64,000 bases of DNA, from positions 186,001 to 250,000 of the forward strand of contig CBDIHK010000023.1 of the NCBI GenBank assembly GCA_965279005.1, given 5' to 3'. The notes beneath the pieces were generated by a model. The model was not told the DNA's origin. It did not search any database and saw nothing but the letters and a program-made list of their open reading frames with translations. Origin of the DNA: Planctobacterium sp965279005 (GTDB lineage Bacteria; Pseudomonadota; Gammaproteobacteria; Enterobacterales; Alteromonadaceae). A program made the position numbers and the translations under genes. How positions within the stretch are numbered: the stretch's first letter is position 1; each line of letters begins with the position of its first letter. Of this stretch, positions 27,245-34,826 are shown piece after piece.

Positions 27245-28072
27245 ATGGCCAATGTTCACTTTTGGAATGGCAATAAATCACCCATAAGGCAGGGCTATGA
27301 GCTGGCTTTGTTGCGCCAAGTCCTGGACGCTAGTGCCAGCATTTTTAGCGGTTTCCCAGTCATAGAAGACAAAACCGACTATCCGGATGCCAAGGATGAA
27401 GGTGCGGTCTTTAAAAAGGGGGCTGATGTCTGCGTCACCGTGGCTGGTAACCCCAAATTTGCCAATGGGGATTATCTAGCGGTCGAGTTCCCGCTTATGC
27501 TAGGTTACCTAGGCCACCGCTTACTGGTTATCCGCGATTCGGACAAAGTAGAATTTGCCCAAATCAGCAACGCGCAGCAACTACAACAAAAAACCATTGG
27601 CATACCGGCAACCTGGGCGGACGCCAACCTATTCAGGGACAATGGCTACAAGGTCAGGGAGCGCGGCAGTTTAGACAACCTATTCCAACGCCTGAAGCAA
27701 GGCGAGTGTGATTACGTGGCCCTGGGTGCCAATGAAATATTTTCCATTTTCGATGAGTTGGCTGCAAGAATGGGAGGGCTAACCATTGAGCCTAACTTAC
27801 GGCTGTATTACCCATTTGCCTTGGTGTTTTATGTCACACCTTCTAAACCTAAGTTAGCGCAAGCCCTGCAACGAGGGTTGGATCAGCTTCAGTGCAATGG
27901 AGATCTACGGCGGCTATTCTTGCATTTTAACCAGGAAACGCTGCAGCAATCTGCACTGCTTAACCGTAAAGTAATACAACTGAACAATTCAACCCTACCA
28001 AGATCAATGGCGGCAAAAATGGAGCAGACCCAACAACAATTAATACAAATTGCGCAGGCCGTGAACTATTAG
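27245..28072 (+). CDS. Solute-binding-protein-like (SBP_bac_3) protein without signal peptide
   Basis: A 275-residue protein with the fold pattern of family 3 solute-binding proteins. An N-terminal lobe has KSPIRQGYELALLRQVLD, a central hinge region IGIPATWADANLFRDNGY and a second lobe GSLDNLFQRLKQGECDYVALG. The first codons encode MANVHFWNGNKSPI and no signal peptide. The usual leading residues seem to be missing, so it may be truncated at the 5' end or act in the cytoplasm. A ribosome site aggaag precedes the ATG. No permease or ATPase gene is adjacent. The IS lies 195 bases upstream. Confidence 0.7.
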   Translation: MANVHFWNGNKSPIRQGYELALLRQVLDASASIFSGFPVIEDKTDYPDAKDEGAVFKKGADVCVTVAGNPKFANGDYLAVEFPLMLGYLGHRLLVIRDSDKVEFAQISNAQQLQQKTIGIPATWADANLFRDNGYKVRERGSLDNLFQRLKQGECDYVALGANEIFSIFDELAARMGGLTIEPNLRLYYPFALVFYVTPSKPKLAQALQRGLDQLQCNGDLRRLFLHFNQETLQQSALLNRKVIQLNNSTLPRSMAAKMEQTQQQLIQIAQAVNY

Positions 28073-28100
28073 CACTTGAGTGGCTCCACTTAAATACCGG

Positions 28101-28685
28101 CTATGGTTTAGCTGCTTCTACGATCAAGAAGTCACCTTCAACCGAGTTTCTATAGCTGGCGACAATCGATGTGAAACCCGCATTTTCCAATAGCCCTTTA
28201 ATGCCTTCATAGTTCTTAAGCGAGTCATCAACTGCCATATCACCATCGGTAGGGGTATTTAAATCTTCACACAGCCATATGCGTCCGGACGGCTTTAATC
28301 CCTCAAAAACAAGGGCTGCAACCCGCTTTGGATCAGCGCAGTGGTGGATGGAAAAGGCAGCGATAACCAAACCCACCGCCCCCGGATCTAGCTGCAACTG
28401 CTCTGCGCCGCACTGTTCAAAGCGAAGGTACTGTCTAGGTATCTCGGCACTTTGTTGTCGCGCCTTGGCCAGCTCAATCATCTTTGCTGTAGGATCTACT
28501 GCAAGTACCTGGACACTAGGCGCGCATTTCACCAAGCAGAGGCTTAAAAAGCCACCACCACAGCCAATTTCTACAATCTGATCACCAGCGGCAACTTGCG
28601 CCAGCTTCGGAATATCCCGATGAAAATCCAGTTCTCCCCATTTCTCGTCGTAGGAAATTGCGTGTTGTTCAGTCCAATGGTTCAT
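28101..28685 (-). CDS. Class I SAM-dependent methyltransferase
   Basis: A 194-residue methyltransferase. Motif I is IVEIGCGGGFLSLCL, followed by motif II VLAVDPTAKMIELAK and the post-II stretch VGLVIAAFSIHHC, as in the UbiE/BioC-like Methyltransf_11 group. Substrate is unknown. It is divergent from the AraC regulator, so that regulator may control it. The short length matches minimal methyltransferases of small molecules. Confidence 0.85.
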   Translation of the reverse strand: MNHWTEQHAISYDEKWGELDFHRDIPKLAQVAAGDQIVEIGCGGGFLSLCLVKCAPSVQVLAVDPTAKMIELAKARQQSAEIPRQYLRFEQCGAEQLQLDPGAVGLVIAAFSIHHCADPKRVAALVFEGLKPSGRIWLCEDLNTPTDGDMAVDDSLKNYEGIKGLLENAGFTSIVASYRNSVEGDFLIVEAAKP

Positions 28686-28743
28686 AATATCTCGCCTTGT
28701 TGAATAATAAGGCTATTTTCTATTATCCCCTTCCCCTTTATAA

Positions 28744-29604
28744 GTGCTAACCTTTTGGTTAAATCGGCTTATTTTTTGTTTTTTTGTGGTTTCATATCCA
28801 GCTATCGACTCCGGCAGTGCCTATATCGAAGAACTGCACAGCGAACAGCACCATGCCCATGAAGAGTATGTCATCACACTGATGCAGGCTGGGTTTGTTA
28901 CATTTGAGGGTGAGCAACGCGTCAGTATTAAACCAGGAATGCTGACCCTGGTGCCGTCAGGTATGCCCCACGCGTTGCTCAAGGGCAGCGGAATGCAGGT
29001 GCATTGGCTGAGCTTCACTGGCACCAGCGTGCAATTGCAGGAGTCAGATCCCTTGATGTCCCCTTTTGCCCTGATCCGCCAAGGTGCGCTGCCCATTTTC
29101 AAACTCGACTCTGGCAGGATTGCCTACGTAGTGACCTTGTTTGAAGAAATCCAAAGCGAACTACAAGGCGAAGCAAACCAAAAGATATTGGCATCACTGG
29201 TCTGTTTGCTGCTAAACGAGGTGAAAAAGGCCTCAACCCTGTCCAAGCTAGACTTGGGGGCAGAAACCAAGGTAGGCAAAGCGCTAGGTTATATCCAAGC
29301 GAATAGCTGTAGGGGCATCTCGTTAAAAGATGTCGCCGCAAACCTACATATGAGCCCGGCCTACCTGGCCAGTAAAGTAAAAAACAGCACGGGCTATTCA
29401 GTGGGTCAATGGATCATAAAATACCGGCTTAAACAGGCCCAGGGATTACTGGCCAATACCGATAAAAAAGTAGAACAGATAGGCCTTGAAATTGGTTGGC
29501 AGGATACCACCCATTTTATCCGCCAGTTTAAAAAGACCTACCGGCAAACGCCCGCCGCTTGGCGCCGTGCGCAAAGGTCAGGTATGCCTAATTCAACTAA
29601 TTAG
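28744..29604 (+). CDS. AraC-family transcriptional regulator
   Basis: A 286-residue regulator, start GTG at 28744. The N-terminal cupin-type sensor (about 25-150) has HHAHEEYVITLMQAG and MLTLVPSGMPHALLKG. The C-terminal pair of helix-turn-helix motifs (about 185-280) contains ISLKDVAANLHMSPAYLASK, VGQWIIKYRLKQAQGLL and IGLEIGWQDTTHFIRQFKK. The inducer is unknown. The divergent methyltransferase gene is the most likely target. Its stop overlaps the stop of the DUF4252 gene on the opposite strand by four bases. Confidence 0.88.
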   Translation: MLTFWLNRLIFCFFVVSYPAIDSGSAYIEELHSEQHHAHEEYVITLMQAGFVTFEGEQRVSIKPGMLTLVPSGMPHALLKGSGMQVHWLSFTGTSVQLQESDPLMSPFALIRQGALPIFKLDSGRIAYVVTLFEEIQSELQGEANQKILASLVCLLLNEVKKASTLSKLDLGAETKVGKALGYIQANSCRGISLKDVAANLHMSPAYLASKVKNSTGYSVGQWIIKYRLKQAQGLLANTDKKVEQIGLEIGWQDTTHFIRQFKKTYRQTPAAWRRAQRSGMPNSTN

Positions 29605-30122
29605 TTAATCTTAATATTAAGGGAATCGGTAACCTTGCCCAACTGGGCGGGGTCTATTTCACCAACGATGTTAATAAACACAGCTTCCCTGCCATCAAAG
29701 TCATCATTGATGGCCATGACCACCAAGCCGTCCATAACATCACCGGTTATCTTGGAGAATATCCTTATTTTCTCATCTGGCTCATTCACGGTTACCACCG
29801 GCATCCAGTTGTCCGTGCTTATTTTCTCAACCGTCCTTGATATAAGCTCCAAGGCAGGTTCATCATTGTCGGCAATATCATAGACATGGACTTTTACCGC
29901 TTTTAGCTTGCCCAACAATTCGCCGGTCTCATCATCACCACTTAGCTTGCTCATGAACGTGAGCATGGTGCTGTTGAGGTTGATTGAGACCCTTGCTTCG
30001 CCGTACTCATGCTCAAGGTTTTCAAAGCTTACATAACCCGGTTCGCCTACAGCGCTGTCCCGCGCCATTGCCATATTGGCTAAACTAAAAACCACAAGGC
30101 TTACAATAATTAAATACTTCAT
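29601..30122 (-). CDS. DUF4252 exported protein
   Basis: A 173-residue protein with a signal peptide (LIIVSLVVFSLANMAMA). The body matches DUF4252, with YVSFENLEHEYGEARVSINL, LKAVKVHVYDI and IVGEIDPAQLGKVTDSLNI. It is the third gene of the ECF sigma operon and shares one base with the preceding anti-sigma stop (TAATG). DUF4252 proteins are often encoded beside ECF sigma factors; their role is unknown. It could be a periplasmic part of the stress sensor or a target gene. Confidence 0.82.
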   Translation of the reverse strand: MKYLIIVSLVVFSLANMAMARDSAVGEPGYVSFENLEHEYGEARVSINLNSTMLTFMSKLSGDDETGELLGKLKAVKVHVYDIADNDEPALELISRTVEKISTDNWMPVVTVNEPDEKIRIFSKITGDVMDGLVVMAINDDFDGREAVFINIVGEIDPAQLGKVTDSLNIKIN

Positions 30123-30661
30123 TATGAATCCCTCAACTTGTTAAGTTGTTGCGAAACCCCATGCACGACAGGGCGTTGTAAATTTGAATTAATGGTTTGG
30201 TTTATTTGTGCTGTCGTCTTGTTGCTTATTTTCGACAGATAATCAAAAGCAACAACTAAGTCCTCTTTAGCCTGCTTAACTTCCAACTTCGTCAGCTCCG
30301 GTTCGGTCAACTCCTGTTTATTGAGGCTGGGGCTAAGCAACATCACAATAACAGCAGTCGCCGCGACACCGCCCAAGCTCAGCCAGGTGTGTTTGGCTCG
30401 AAATTCGATAAGGTTACTCGTCTTTTTGGTACTAGCGGTTTGTAATTTGCCAGCACCAATCGCCTTGAGTTTTTCTTGCAAACCGTTGGGAACCGGTTGA
30501 AGGCCTACATCATCCAAATGTTTTTCAATGTTTAGAACTTTTTCCATGTCTTTGGCGTGTTCCTCGCCATAGCTGCGCGCCAAAACCTGAAGATCCGGTG
30601 TTGCTGGGTTATCCGCGAGAAACTCATCAAGGCCTTTTTGCCAATCATTGCTATTTGCCAT
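30122..30661 (-). CDS. Putative membrane anti-sigma factor
   Basis: Start taken at MANSNDWQKGLDEFL (30661), which overlaps the sigma factor gene by 11 bases. The frame is open to 30694, but the extra residues lie within the sigma gene. The 179-residue product has an N-terminal cytoplasmic part, one membrane segment (about residues 90-108; GGVAATAVIVMLL) and a periplasmic tail. That is the layout of anti-sigma factors, although no zinc-binding HxxxCxxC motif is seen. Position directly after the sigma gene supports the role. The assignment is by context rather than by family match. Confidence 0.7.
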   Translation of the reverse strand: MANSNDWQKGLDEFLADNPATPDLQVLARSYGEEHAKDMEKVLNIEKHLDDVGLQPVPNGLQEKLKAIGAGKLQTASTKKTSNLIEFRAKHTWLSLGGVAATAVIVMLLSPSLNKQELTEPELTKLEVKQAKEDLVVAFDYLSKISNKTTAQINQTINSNLQRPVVHGVSQQLNKLRDS

Positions 30662-31151
30662 GGGTATTCTCCTGCAAAAGGTTTCTAAGTTCATGCCGGG
30701 CTCGGTGCAAATACACCTTCACTTGGTTTACGTTTAGACTCAATAAATCTGCTGCGGTTTGTTGGCTGTGCTGTTTAACATCGCATAGTGCAATCAACGA
30801 ACTATAGGGTTCACTCAGCTTTGATATAGCTTGCTGCAATTTATTACTCAGCTGTTCAATTTCCAATATCTGCACAGGCTCGGAACGCTGCCCAGTTACC
30901 ATGTGCCCTTCCTCCAACTCAACGTGTTCTTTGCGGGCGCGTATTTTGTCGATACACTTGTTCCGGGTCACAATCGACAACCATTTCTGCGCACTGTCTT
31001 CAGCTACTTGCCCTAAGTTATCCCAAAGTTTGGCAAATACTTCTTGGGTGATATCTTCGGCTTCCTGCTGATCCCGCAACACGTATAACGCCAACGAATA
31101 AACACGTTCCTGATGCGCTGCAATGAGTGAATTGAATTTTTGTTGCTTCAT
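30651..31151 (-). CDS. ECF-type RNA polymerase sigma factor
   Basis: A 166-residue sigma factor. Region 2 has VYSLALYVLRDQQEAEDITQEVFAKLW (31 codons in) and WLSIVTRNKCIDKIRAR. Region 4 has LSEPYSSLIALCDVKQHSQQTAADLLSLN and VKVYLHRARHELR. It heads a three-gene operon with a probable anti-sigma factor and a DUF4252 protein. It probably autoregulates its operon, as most ECF factors do. The inducing stress is unknown. Confidence 0.9.
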   Translation of the reverse strand: MKQQKFNSLIAAHQERVYSLALYVLRDQQEAEDITQEVFAKLWDNLGQVAEDSAQKWLSIVTRNKCIDKIRARKEHVELEEGHMVTGQRSEPVQILEIEQLSNKLQQAISKLSEPYSSLIALCDVKQHSQQTAADLLSLNVNQVKVYLHRARHELRNLLQENTHGK

Positions 31152-31160
31152 ATAGACAAA

Positions 31161-31187
31161 AACGGGAGGCCTAGCCGAAGGTTACAA
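31161..31187 (-). promoter_or_regulatory. Possible ECF-type promoter of the sigma operon
   Basis: On the minus strand tgtaacc is followed after about 16 bases by ccgttt, a spacing and an AAC core like many ECF -35/-10 pairs. The proposed -10 is only about ten bases before the ATG, so the message would be nearly leaderless. This weakens the call. Confidence 0.25.
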
Positions 31188-31240
31188 GAAAGTTGAAAAT
31201 AAATGATTTTTGATGGCATTGCCCCAAAAAGAAGGAATAT

Positions 31241-31283
31241 AAAAAAAGCGAACTGATCAGAGTTATTCCTGATTGGTTCGCTT
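31241..31283 (-). terminator. Rho-independent terminator of the decarboxylase gene
   Basis: Read on the minus strand, aagcgaaccaatcag and ctgatcagttcgctt form a 15-bp stem (two wobble positions) followed by seven T residues. It lies 48 bases past the stop of the decarboxylase-like gene and before the sigma operon. Confidence 0.85.
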
Positions 31284-31330
31284 GGTATTGTCTTTAAGAT
31301 GTTATCGATTTAGCGTCCAGCTATCGCCCA

Positions 31331-32581
31331 TTACCATTCAAACGGCGGACGGTGCTTGCCTAAGCACTCGCGCACTTTCATTAGCACTGGGAAATCGGGA
31401 TCTTTTACTTCGTGCTTACCCACTTGGAAATGCATATCCAAGTTGGGTTCAAACGCCAAGACTATTGAAGATCCGCCATAGCCAAAGTGACCCATATATT
31501 GGCCTTTCTCAATACTGGCGCCGGTCTCAACGGCATTAATAATGCTTCCCACGCCCCAAAAACCAATAGCAACCATAGCCACCAAACCTAAGTTTTCAGT
31601 GCGGATTATCCAGACATAGCGCTGGTGCTTGCCGAGTTTCTTATACCAGCCCACCCGGTCGCTGTCAGAAGGCAAGGTAGGGGCGTAATGGTCTTTGGGG
31701 TGGTAATCATCAAAGTCATAGTTATAGGAACCGTGGTATAAGCCCTGTTCAATCACAGTACCGGAAACCGGCGCATGGAAATGGTGGTAGTCAGTAAACC
31801 AAAGCAGGATATCCAGGATAGGCCCGCCTTGGAACACCCGGCCATAACCCGGGATGGCCGCAAGTAAATCAAGGTGGTCACCCGACTTGCCCGGCAAAGG
31901 ATATTGCTTGCCACCACCGCTATTGCCACCGCGGTCAAGGTAAAACACGCCACCGTCACAGGGCGCAACCACTACATTTTCATCAGCTCCTTGGCTACAC
32001 ATAGGCCGCTGATCCGGTTTTAAGTTGCGCAAGAAGAATTGGTTAAAAGATTTAAAACCGCCGGTATCACTGCTTGGATCAGGCTGCTCATAATCTTCTA
32101 TTTTGAAAGGGTGCGCCGGCGTGCCGGTAAAGGTTTTCCACTCAGCCAAAGTGCCGGTGGAAGAAGTACTATTGATCCAGTCACCGTGGAAGTTTAAGAA
32201 TTTCGTAAACCAGGGTTTAAAATATTTATTGTTTGCTAATAATACGCCCGACTCCGTATTGACTAAAAAATCCCAGTACTCAATATATTCACCGGGATTT
32301 TTTGGATAAGGAGTGAAGGTCAGCCACTTGCTGAAGAAATGCTTAAGATCAAGCTCCTGTTGCAAATAGGGTTTCCAAAACGCCGCGGTTTCCCGGCGTT
32401 CAGGTATATTGACTTCAACATACACCTCCGCCAAGGCACTAATATAGTTGATCCTATTGCTGTGATCCTGCTCAAACACCAAATCCAGTTCAGCAATGTG
32501 TAACTCAGCCGCGTCTTTCCTGGTGTGCCATTCAATGGGCTCTGGCAGTTTTATCGGGGTAATCGGCGAATCATCTTTCAT
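31331..32581 (-). CDS. Phosphatidylserine decarboxylase-family pyruvoyl enzyme
   Basis: A 416-residue protein. Its C-terminal half is the PSD fold: DYHHFHAPVSGTV carries the conserved histidines and GYGGSSIVLAF (about 367-377) the self-cleavage site, where Ser becomes the pyruvoyl group. Typical bacterial Psd has LGST and an N-terminal membrane anchor; here the motif is GGSS and no membrane segment is seen. An extra N-terminal domain of about 150 residues is present. Such long soluble members include amino-acid decarboxylases such as fungal PsiD. So the substrate may be phosphatidylserine or a free amino acid. It has its own terminator and stands alone. Confidence 0.8.
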   Translation of the reverse strand: MKDDSPITPIKLPEPIEWHTRKDAAELHIAELDLVFEQDHSNRINYISALAEVYVEVNIPERRETAAFWKPYLQQELDLKHFFSKWLTFTPYPKNPGEYIEYWDFLVNTESGVLLANNKYFKPWFTKFLNFHGDWINSTSSTGTLAEWKTFTGTPAHPFKIEDYEQPDPSSDTGGFKSFNQFFLRNLKPDQRPMCSQGADENVVVAPCDGGVFYLDRGGNSGGGKQYPLPGKSGDHLDLLAAIPGYGRVFQGGPILDILLWFTDYHHFHAPVSGTVIEQGLYHGSYNYDFDDYHPKDHYAPTLPSDSDRVGWYKKLGKHQRYVWIIRTENLGLVAMVAIGFWGVGSIINAVETGASIEKGQYMGHFGYGGSSIVLAFEPNLDMHFQVGKHEVKDPDFPVLMKVRECLGKHRPPFEW

Positions 32582-32786
32582 TTTGCATTGTCCTTTTTAA
32601 TTCAGCGGGCCTGTTCCCGCCAAGAAAACCACACTTGTATTGGAAATACTCTAATGAGTAACACAGCCAATACAAATGCCCGGAATTAGAATTAAAGTAG
32701 ACTTTTGCCAGAAAGAAAATTTTTAGGCGAAATTCCTAATACAATTTCGCCCTTGCCAAAAAAGTCTTGCCTAGCGCCATTGTGGA

Positions 32787-33968
32787 TTAAGGCCTGACAA
32801 ACTCCACCTGCATCACCCCACCTTTATACAAGCCCAAAAAGAGGGTGTCGGTTTCGCCTTCACTGATTGAAGTTAGGCTGTAGACACCGCCCAACAATTC
32901 CGGATCGTCATATTCAAACGACTCCCAAGTCGCACCGGAATCGCGGCTTACTTCAACAACCAAGGCTTGCGGGTTGTCGAAATTTTTCGTCCAACCGCCG
33001 GTATAGAAGGTTTCATTGGCCCCATCGGAGAACAACGCAAAATCAAAGTAAAACCGGGAATCTTCGTTTGTGCGCAATGGCTTCCAGGATTCACCGCTAT
33101 CATCGCTGTAGACAATGCCGCCCTCGCCACTAACATAAACTCGCCCTGGCACAAGCGCGGAAAACTGCATGGCTTTTACTGTGCTAGGTACCGGCAATAC
33201 CTCGTCGATACTGCCCACTTCAAATAGGCTGCTATCTTTAATTGAGTATTTGCGCAGCACTGGGTTTTCAAATGCGCCTTGGCCGCCATACCAAACTTCC
33301 TGTTGTGACATATCCTTAGCCAAAAGTGAAGTACCGCGGGCAAAGCCATTCCAGAGCCCCACCAGCTTTTCCCAGGATTGCCCGTCGTCACTGGAAACCG
33401 CCAGGGCATCATAGCCAGAGGCATACAACAGTTCACCGTCATGCAGCAATTTAAAGGCAGGCTCAGCCTCGCGGTCACCAGAAACCACCTCAGGCCCGCC
33501 AAAGCCCCCCCTGATAGTTTCCCAGGTAGCGCCGCCATCCAGGGTCTCACTTATCTGCTGCTGCCCCCGGTATTGGTGGCTAGCGATAAAATGGCTGGCA
33601 TCTTTAGCCACAAAATCATGGATATCCCAATCCGCTTCAGTAATAAGTTCCCATCTATTCCCCTCTGCTTGGGTGTATATACCCGCATCGGTAGCGGCAT
33701 AGAGTCGTGCTTCAATGAAAGTCAACTTTTTAATAATCAAGCCAGATAAACCTAAATGGGTAAATACTGGTTCGGCTGGTACTTCTTCTACCGGCGGTGG
33801 TGTTGGAGTCGGCGTCGGCGCCGGTTCTGGCACTTGTTCCACCAGCCTATCCGAGCCTGAGCCGCAGCCCCAGAGCAAGGCAATACAGGTAGCTAAGGCA
33901 ATCCACCTAGTGTATGACAAGGGTTTAATTGTTTTGCTTGTATTTTTTGCTGTCCAAACCATGTTCAT
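32787..33968 (-). CDS. Lipoprotein with Asp-box (BNR-like) beta-propeller repeats
   Basis: A 393-residue lipoprotein, signal IALATCIALLWGCGSG. A Pro/Thr-rich spacer follows (EPAPTPTPTPPPVEE) and then a propeller with repeated Asp-box motifs: LDGGATWETI, SDDGQSWEKL, SDDSGESWKPL and SRDSGATWESF. The fold is that of sialidases, photosystem assembly protein Ycf48 and vacuolar sorting domains. No catalytic sialidase residues are evident, so a binding or scaffold role at the outer membrane is likely. Start is ATG at 33968 or two codons later. Confidence 0.78.
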   Translation of the reverse strand: MNMVWTAKNTSKTIKPLSYTRWIALATCIALLWGCGSGSDRLVEQVPEPAPTPTPTPPPVEEVPAEPVFTHLGLSGLIIKKLTFIEARLYAATDAGIYTQAEGNRWELITEADWDIHDFVAKDASHFIASHQYRGQQQISETLDGGATWETIRGGFGGPEVVSGDREAEPAFKLLHDGELLYASGYDALAVSSDDGQSWEKLVGLWNGFARGTSLLAKDMSQQEVWYGGQGAFENPVLRKYSIKDSSLFEVGSIDEVLPVPSTVKAMQFSALVPGRVYVSGEGGIVYSDDSGESWKPLRTNEDSRFYFDFALFSDGANETFYTGGWTKNFDNPQALVVEVSRDSGATWESFEYDDPELLGGVYSLTSISEGETDTLFLGLYKGGVMQVEFVRP

Positions 33969-34263
33969 TCTTTAGTTTCCGATCCATTTAGTTTTCTGTA
34001 GGTTGAAATTGATTAATTGAGCATCTGGAACGATAATTTATTTTACCCTATAAGAAAGCTACATTTGTAGGCCTGCGGCGTTTTTTCACCTGAAAAAACA
34101 GAGTGATTGGAAGAAAAAGGTGACGGAGGTTTGCCGGTTAGGCCTTATTTATTTGCCTTAACACGGCCCCTAATTCATGCTCCTGTAGCGAGTTGCCGCT
34201 TTTAAAACTATGCTTAATGCATTAGCACAAGTGTACCTAACCAATGCATAAGGGAGTACGGGC
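33969..34263. other. Divergent intergenic region with an AT-rich palindrome
   Basis: Promoters of two divergent genes. A palindrome gttttttca-cc-tgaaaaaac lies at 34080-34099 with nine perfect pairs; it may be a terminator-like or operator-like structure. agggagt before the ATG at 34264 is a good ribosome site. Confidence 0.4.
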
Positions 34264-34758
34264 ATGTTTTACAGATTTTTGATGGTTCTAGCGCTGTGCA
34301 CAGTCAGTCACATGGCAGTTGCCGAATTTAACTACGAAGGCAACGGCACCCTGAAATACCCCACCGGTGTGGAAACCCCCTTCAGCTTTGGTTTTGCCTT
34401 CAACAAAACCGGCAGCGGCCACAAGTTCAAAGCAGGCCAATATGAAATGGAAGTCGGCCAAGTACCCGACAAGTATTCCATCTGGATCGCCATGGTCGAA
34501 GATAAAAATGTGTATGTACAGGAGTTTGCCGGCGGCTATTTTGAAGGCTTTGAATGGCAACTGGGCGAACACTCGGTGTCGCTCAAGAAAAAGGTACTCA
34601 GCCCAAAACGCGCCCTTGGGGACTATGTGCTAACGGTAAACGGCATTGATTATTTCTTTAAGGGCAAACAGGGCGCGATAGAAATCCTGTTCGATGAAAA
34701 TGGCATCAGCAGCATTGAAGCCAATTCCTTTATCAAAGACTTGGGCATGAGTGAGTAA
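34264..34758 (+). CDS. Small exported protein of unknown function
   Basis: A 164-residue product with a signal peptide (FLMVLALCTVSHMAVA). The rest alternates short strands and ends in an acidic helix. No family is recognised. The ribosome site agggagt at good spacing supports the start. It is a single gene, convergent with the large GGDEF-EAL gene. Confidence 0.65.
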   Translation: MFYRFLMVLALCTVSHMAVAEFNYEGNGTLKYPTGVETPFSFGFAFNKTGSGHKFKAGQYEMEVGQVPDKYSIWIAMVEDKNVYVQEFAGGYFEGFEWQLGEHSVSLKKKVLSPKRALGDYVLTVNGIDYFFKGKQGAIEILFDENGISSIEANSFIKDLGMSE

Positions 34759-34826
34759 TAAACCTGGTTTAAAACCTAATTGGTGGCAAATCAACCGCTA
34801 CTACAGAATTGCCAGAGATATTATTG

